Of a DNA stretch of 5,998 bases, positions 5,420 to 5,998 are shown piece after piece. This stretch comes from an uncultured bacterium (GTDB taxonomy: Bacteria > Planctomycetota > Phycisphaerae > Phycisphaerales > UBA1924). Under the pieces are notes generated by a model. It was not told the origin of the DNA. It did not search any database and saw nothing but the letters and a program-made list of their open reading frames with translations. The stretch lies in assembly GCA_938003595.1 (NCBI GenBank), contig CALKYH010000311.1, positions 1 to 5,998 of the forward strand, given 5' to 3'. The number at the start of each line of letters is the position of its first letter. Within the stretch, counting starts at the first letter, position 1. The position numbers and the translations under genes are program-made.

Positions 5420-5998
5420 CCACCGTCGCAGCGACGCCGCCGCAATCCCCCACCGCCCAGCAGACCCGCGTCTGCGATGGCGTCATCTGCTTCGGCGGCG
5501 AGGACTGGTGGTACCACAACCGGGGCCACTTCGACATGCAGATGATGCGCGAGCTCAGCCGCGTCGCGCCCGTGCTGTATGTGAACTCCATCGGCATGCG
5601 CGTCCCGAAGGTCGGCGAGGGGCGGATGTTCCTGCGCCGTGTTGTGCGCAAGCTGAAGAGCTTCCGCCGCGGATTCGTGCGGGTGCGCCCGGGCTTCGCC
5701 GTGCTGAGCCCGATCTCCGTGCCCGGACGGCTGGGAACGGCTCTCTCACGCCGCCTGCTCGTCTGGCAGGTGCGCCGGGCCGCGAAGCGCATGGGCATCC
5801 GCAAGCCGCTCGTCTGGGTCGCCTGCCCCCCCGGGGTCAACGCGCTCGACGGGCTCCGTCCTGTCGCCGTGGTCTATCAGCGGACCGACCGATTCGAGGC
5901 CTTCGCCGGCGTGGACCGATCGCTCATCAGCGGTTACGACCGAGCCCTCAAGGCCCGCGCCGACCTGACGATCTACTGCTCCCGCTCCCTGCACACCG
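5416..5998 (+). CDS. GT-B glycosyltransferase, N-terminal half (partial, runs off the window)
   Basis: The first 194 codons are open to the window edge, so the C-terminal donor domain is missing. After a low-complexity head (1-18) comes GVICFGGEDWWYHNRGHFD (22-40). This Trp/His-rich opening is seen in GT-B transferases of surface-polysaccharide clusters. MMRELSRVAPVLYVNSIGMRVP (43-64) matches the 'find and describe the cell-surface strand' part of a GT4 N-terminal Rossmann domain. LVWVACPPGVNAL (132-144), AVVYQRTDRFEAF (151-163) and RADLTIYCSRSL (181-192) then mark successive strands of the same domain, as in family 4 enzymes. It begins with an ATGA overlap with the Alg13-like gene; a G-rich run at 5405-5409 is at best a weak ribosome-binding site. 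Codon use is very GC-rich at third positions, like the two genes before it. The E-x7-E donor motif, which would confirm GT4 membership, would lie beyond the window. Donor and linkage are unknown. Confidence 0.75.
   Translation, partial: MTTVAATPPQSPTAQQTRVCDGVICFGGEDWWYHNRGHFDMQMMRELSRVAPVLYVNSIGMRVPKVGEGRMFLRRVVRKLKSFRRGFVRVRPGFAVLSPISVPGRLGTALSRRLLVWQVRRAAKRMGIRKPLVWVACPPGVNALDGLRPVAVVYQRTDRFEAFAGVDRSLISGYDRALKARADLTIYCSRSLHT

Overview
This is a GC-rich stretch of plus-strand genes from the interior of an exopolysaccharide, capsule or O-antigen-type surface polysaccharide cluster. The organism is probably a high-GC, Gram-negative-type bacterium. The WbbL-like transferase, the split Alg14/Alg13-like pair and the last gene (a transferase opening with a Trp-rich EDWWYHN motif) would fit a planctomycete-like or proteobacterial host. 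No taxonomic marker is present, so this is a weak inference.

Layout: (1) 1-107, the C-terminal tail of an unidentified basic protein. (2) 104-1453, a polytopic O-antigen ligase/polymerase-like membrane protein. (3) 1450-2403, a family 2 glycosyltransferase of WbbL (rhamnosyltransferase-like) type. (4) 2400-3131, a class I SAM-dependent methyltransferase. (5) 3128-4366, a GT-B family 4 glycosyltransferase. (6) 4363-4437, a possible 24-residue mini-gene bridging the only gap. (7) 4434-4922, an Alg14/PssD-like subunit. (8) 4919-5419, an Alg13/PssE-like catalytic subunit. (9) 5416 to the window end, the N-terminal half of another GT-B glycosyltransferase. There is no gene-free stretch over 300 bases, and I see no RNA gene, mobile element, CRISPR array, promoter or terminator.

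Every junction between adjacent genes is the same four-base ATGA overlap, in which the TGA stop of one gene shares bases with the ATG of the next. The set is therefore most simply one translationally coupled operon. The inferred division of labour is as follows: several cytoplasmic or membrane-associated transferases, including the two-subunit Alg13/14-like enzyme, add sugars to a lipid-linked repeat unit; the methyltransferase may modify a sugar; and the multi-spanning protein polymerises or ligates the units on the far side of the membrane.

The least ordinary points are the mini-ORF with ATGA overlaps at both ends, a clear rise in third-position GC across that same spot (suggesting two joined modules), and a run of eight C residues just inside the start of the Alg13-like gene. 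Nothing here demonstrates a wholly new system; most of the window is a recognisable polysaccharide operon.
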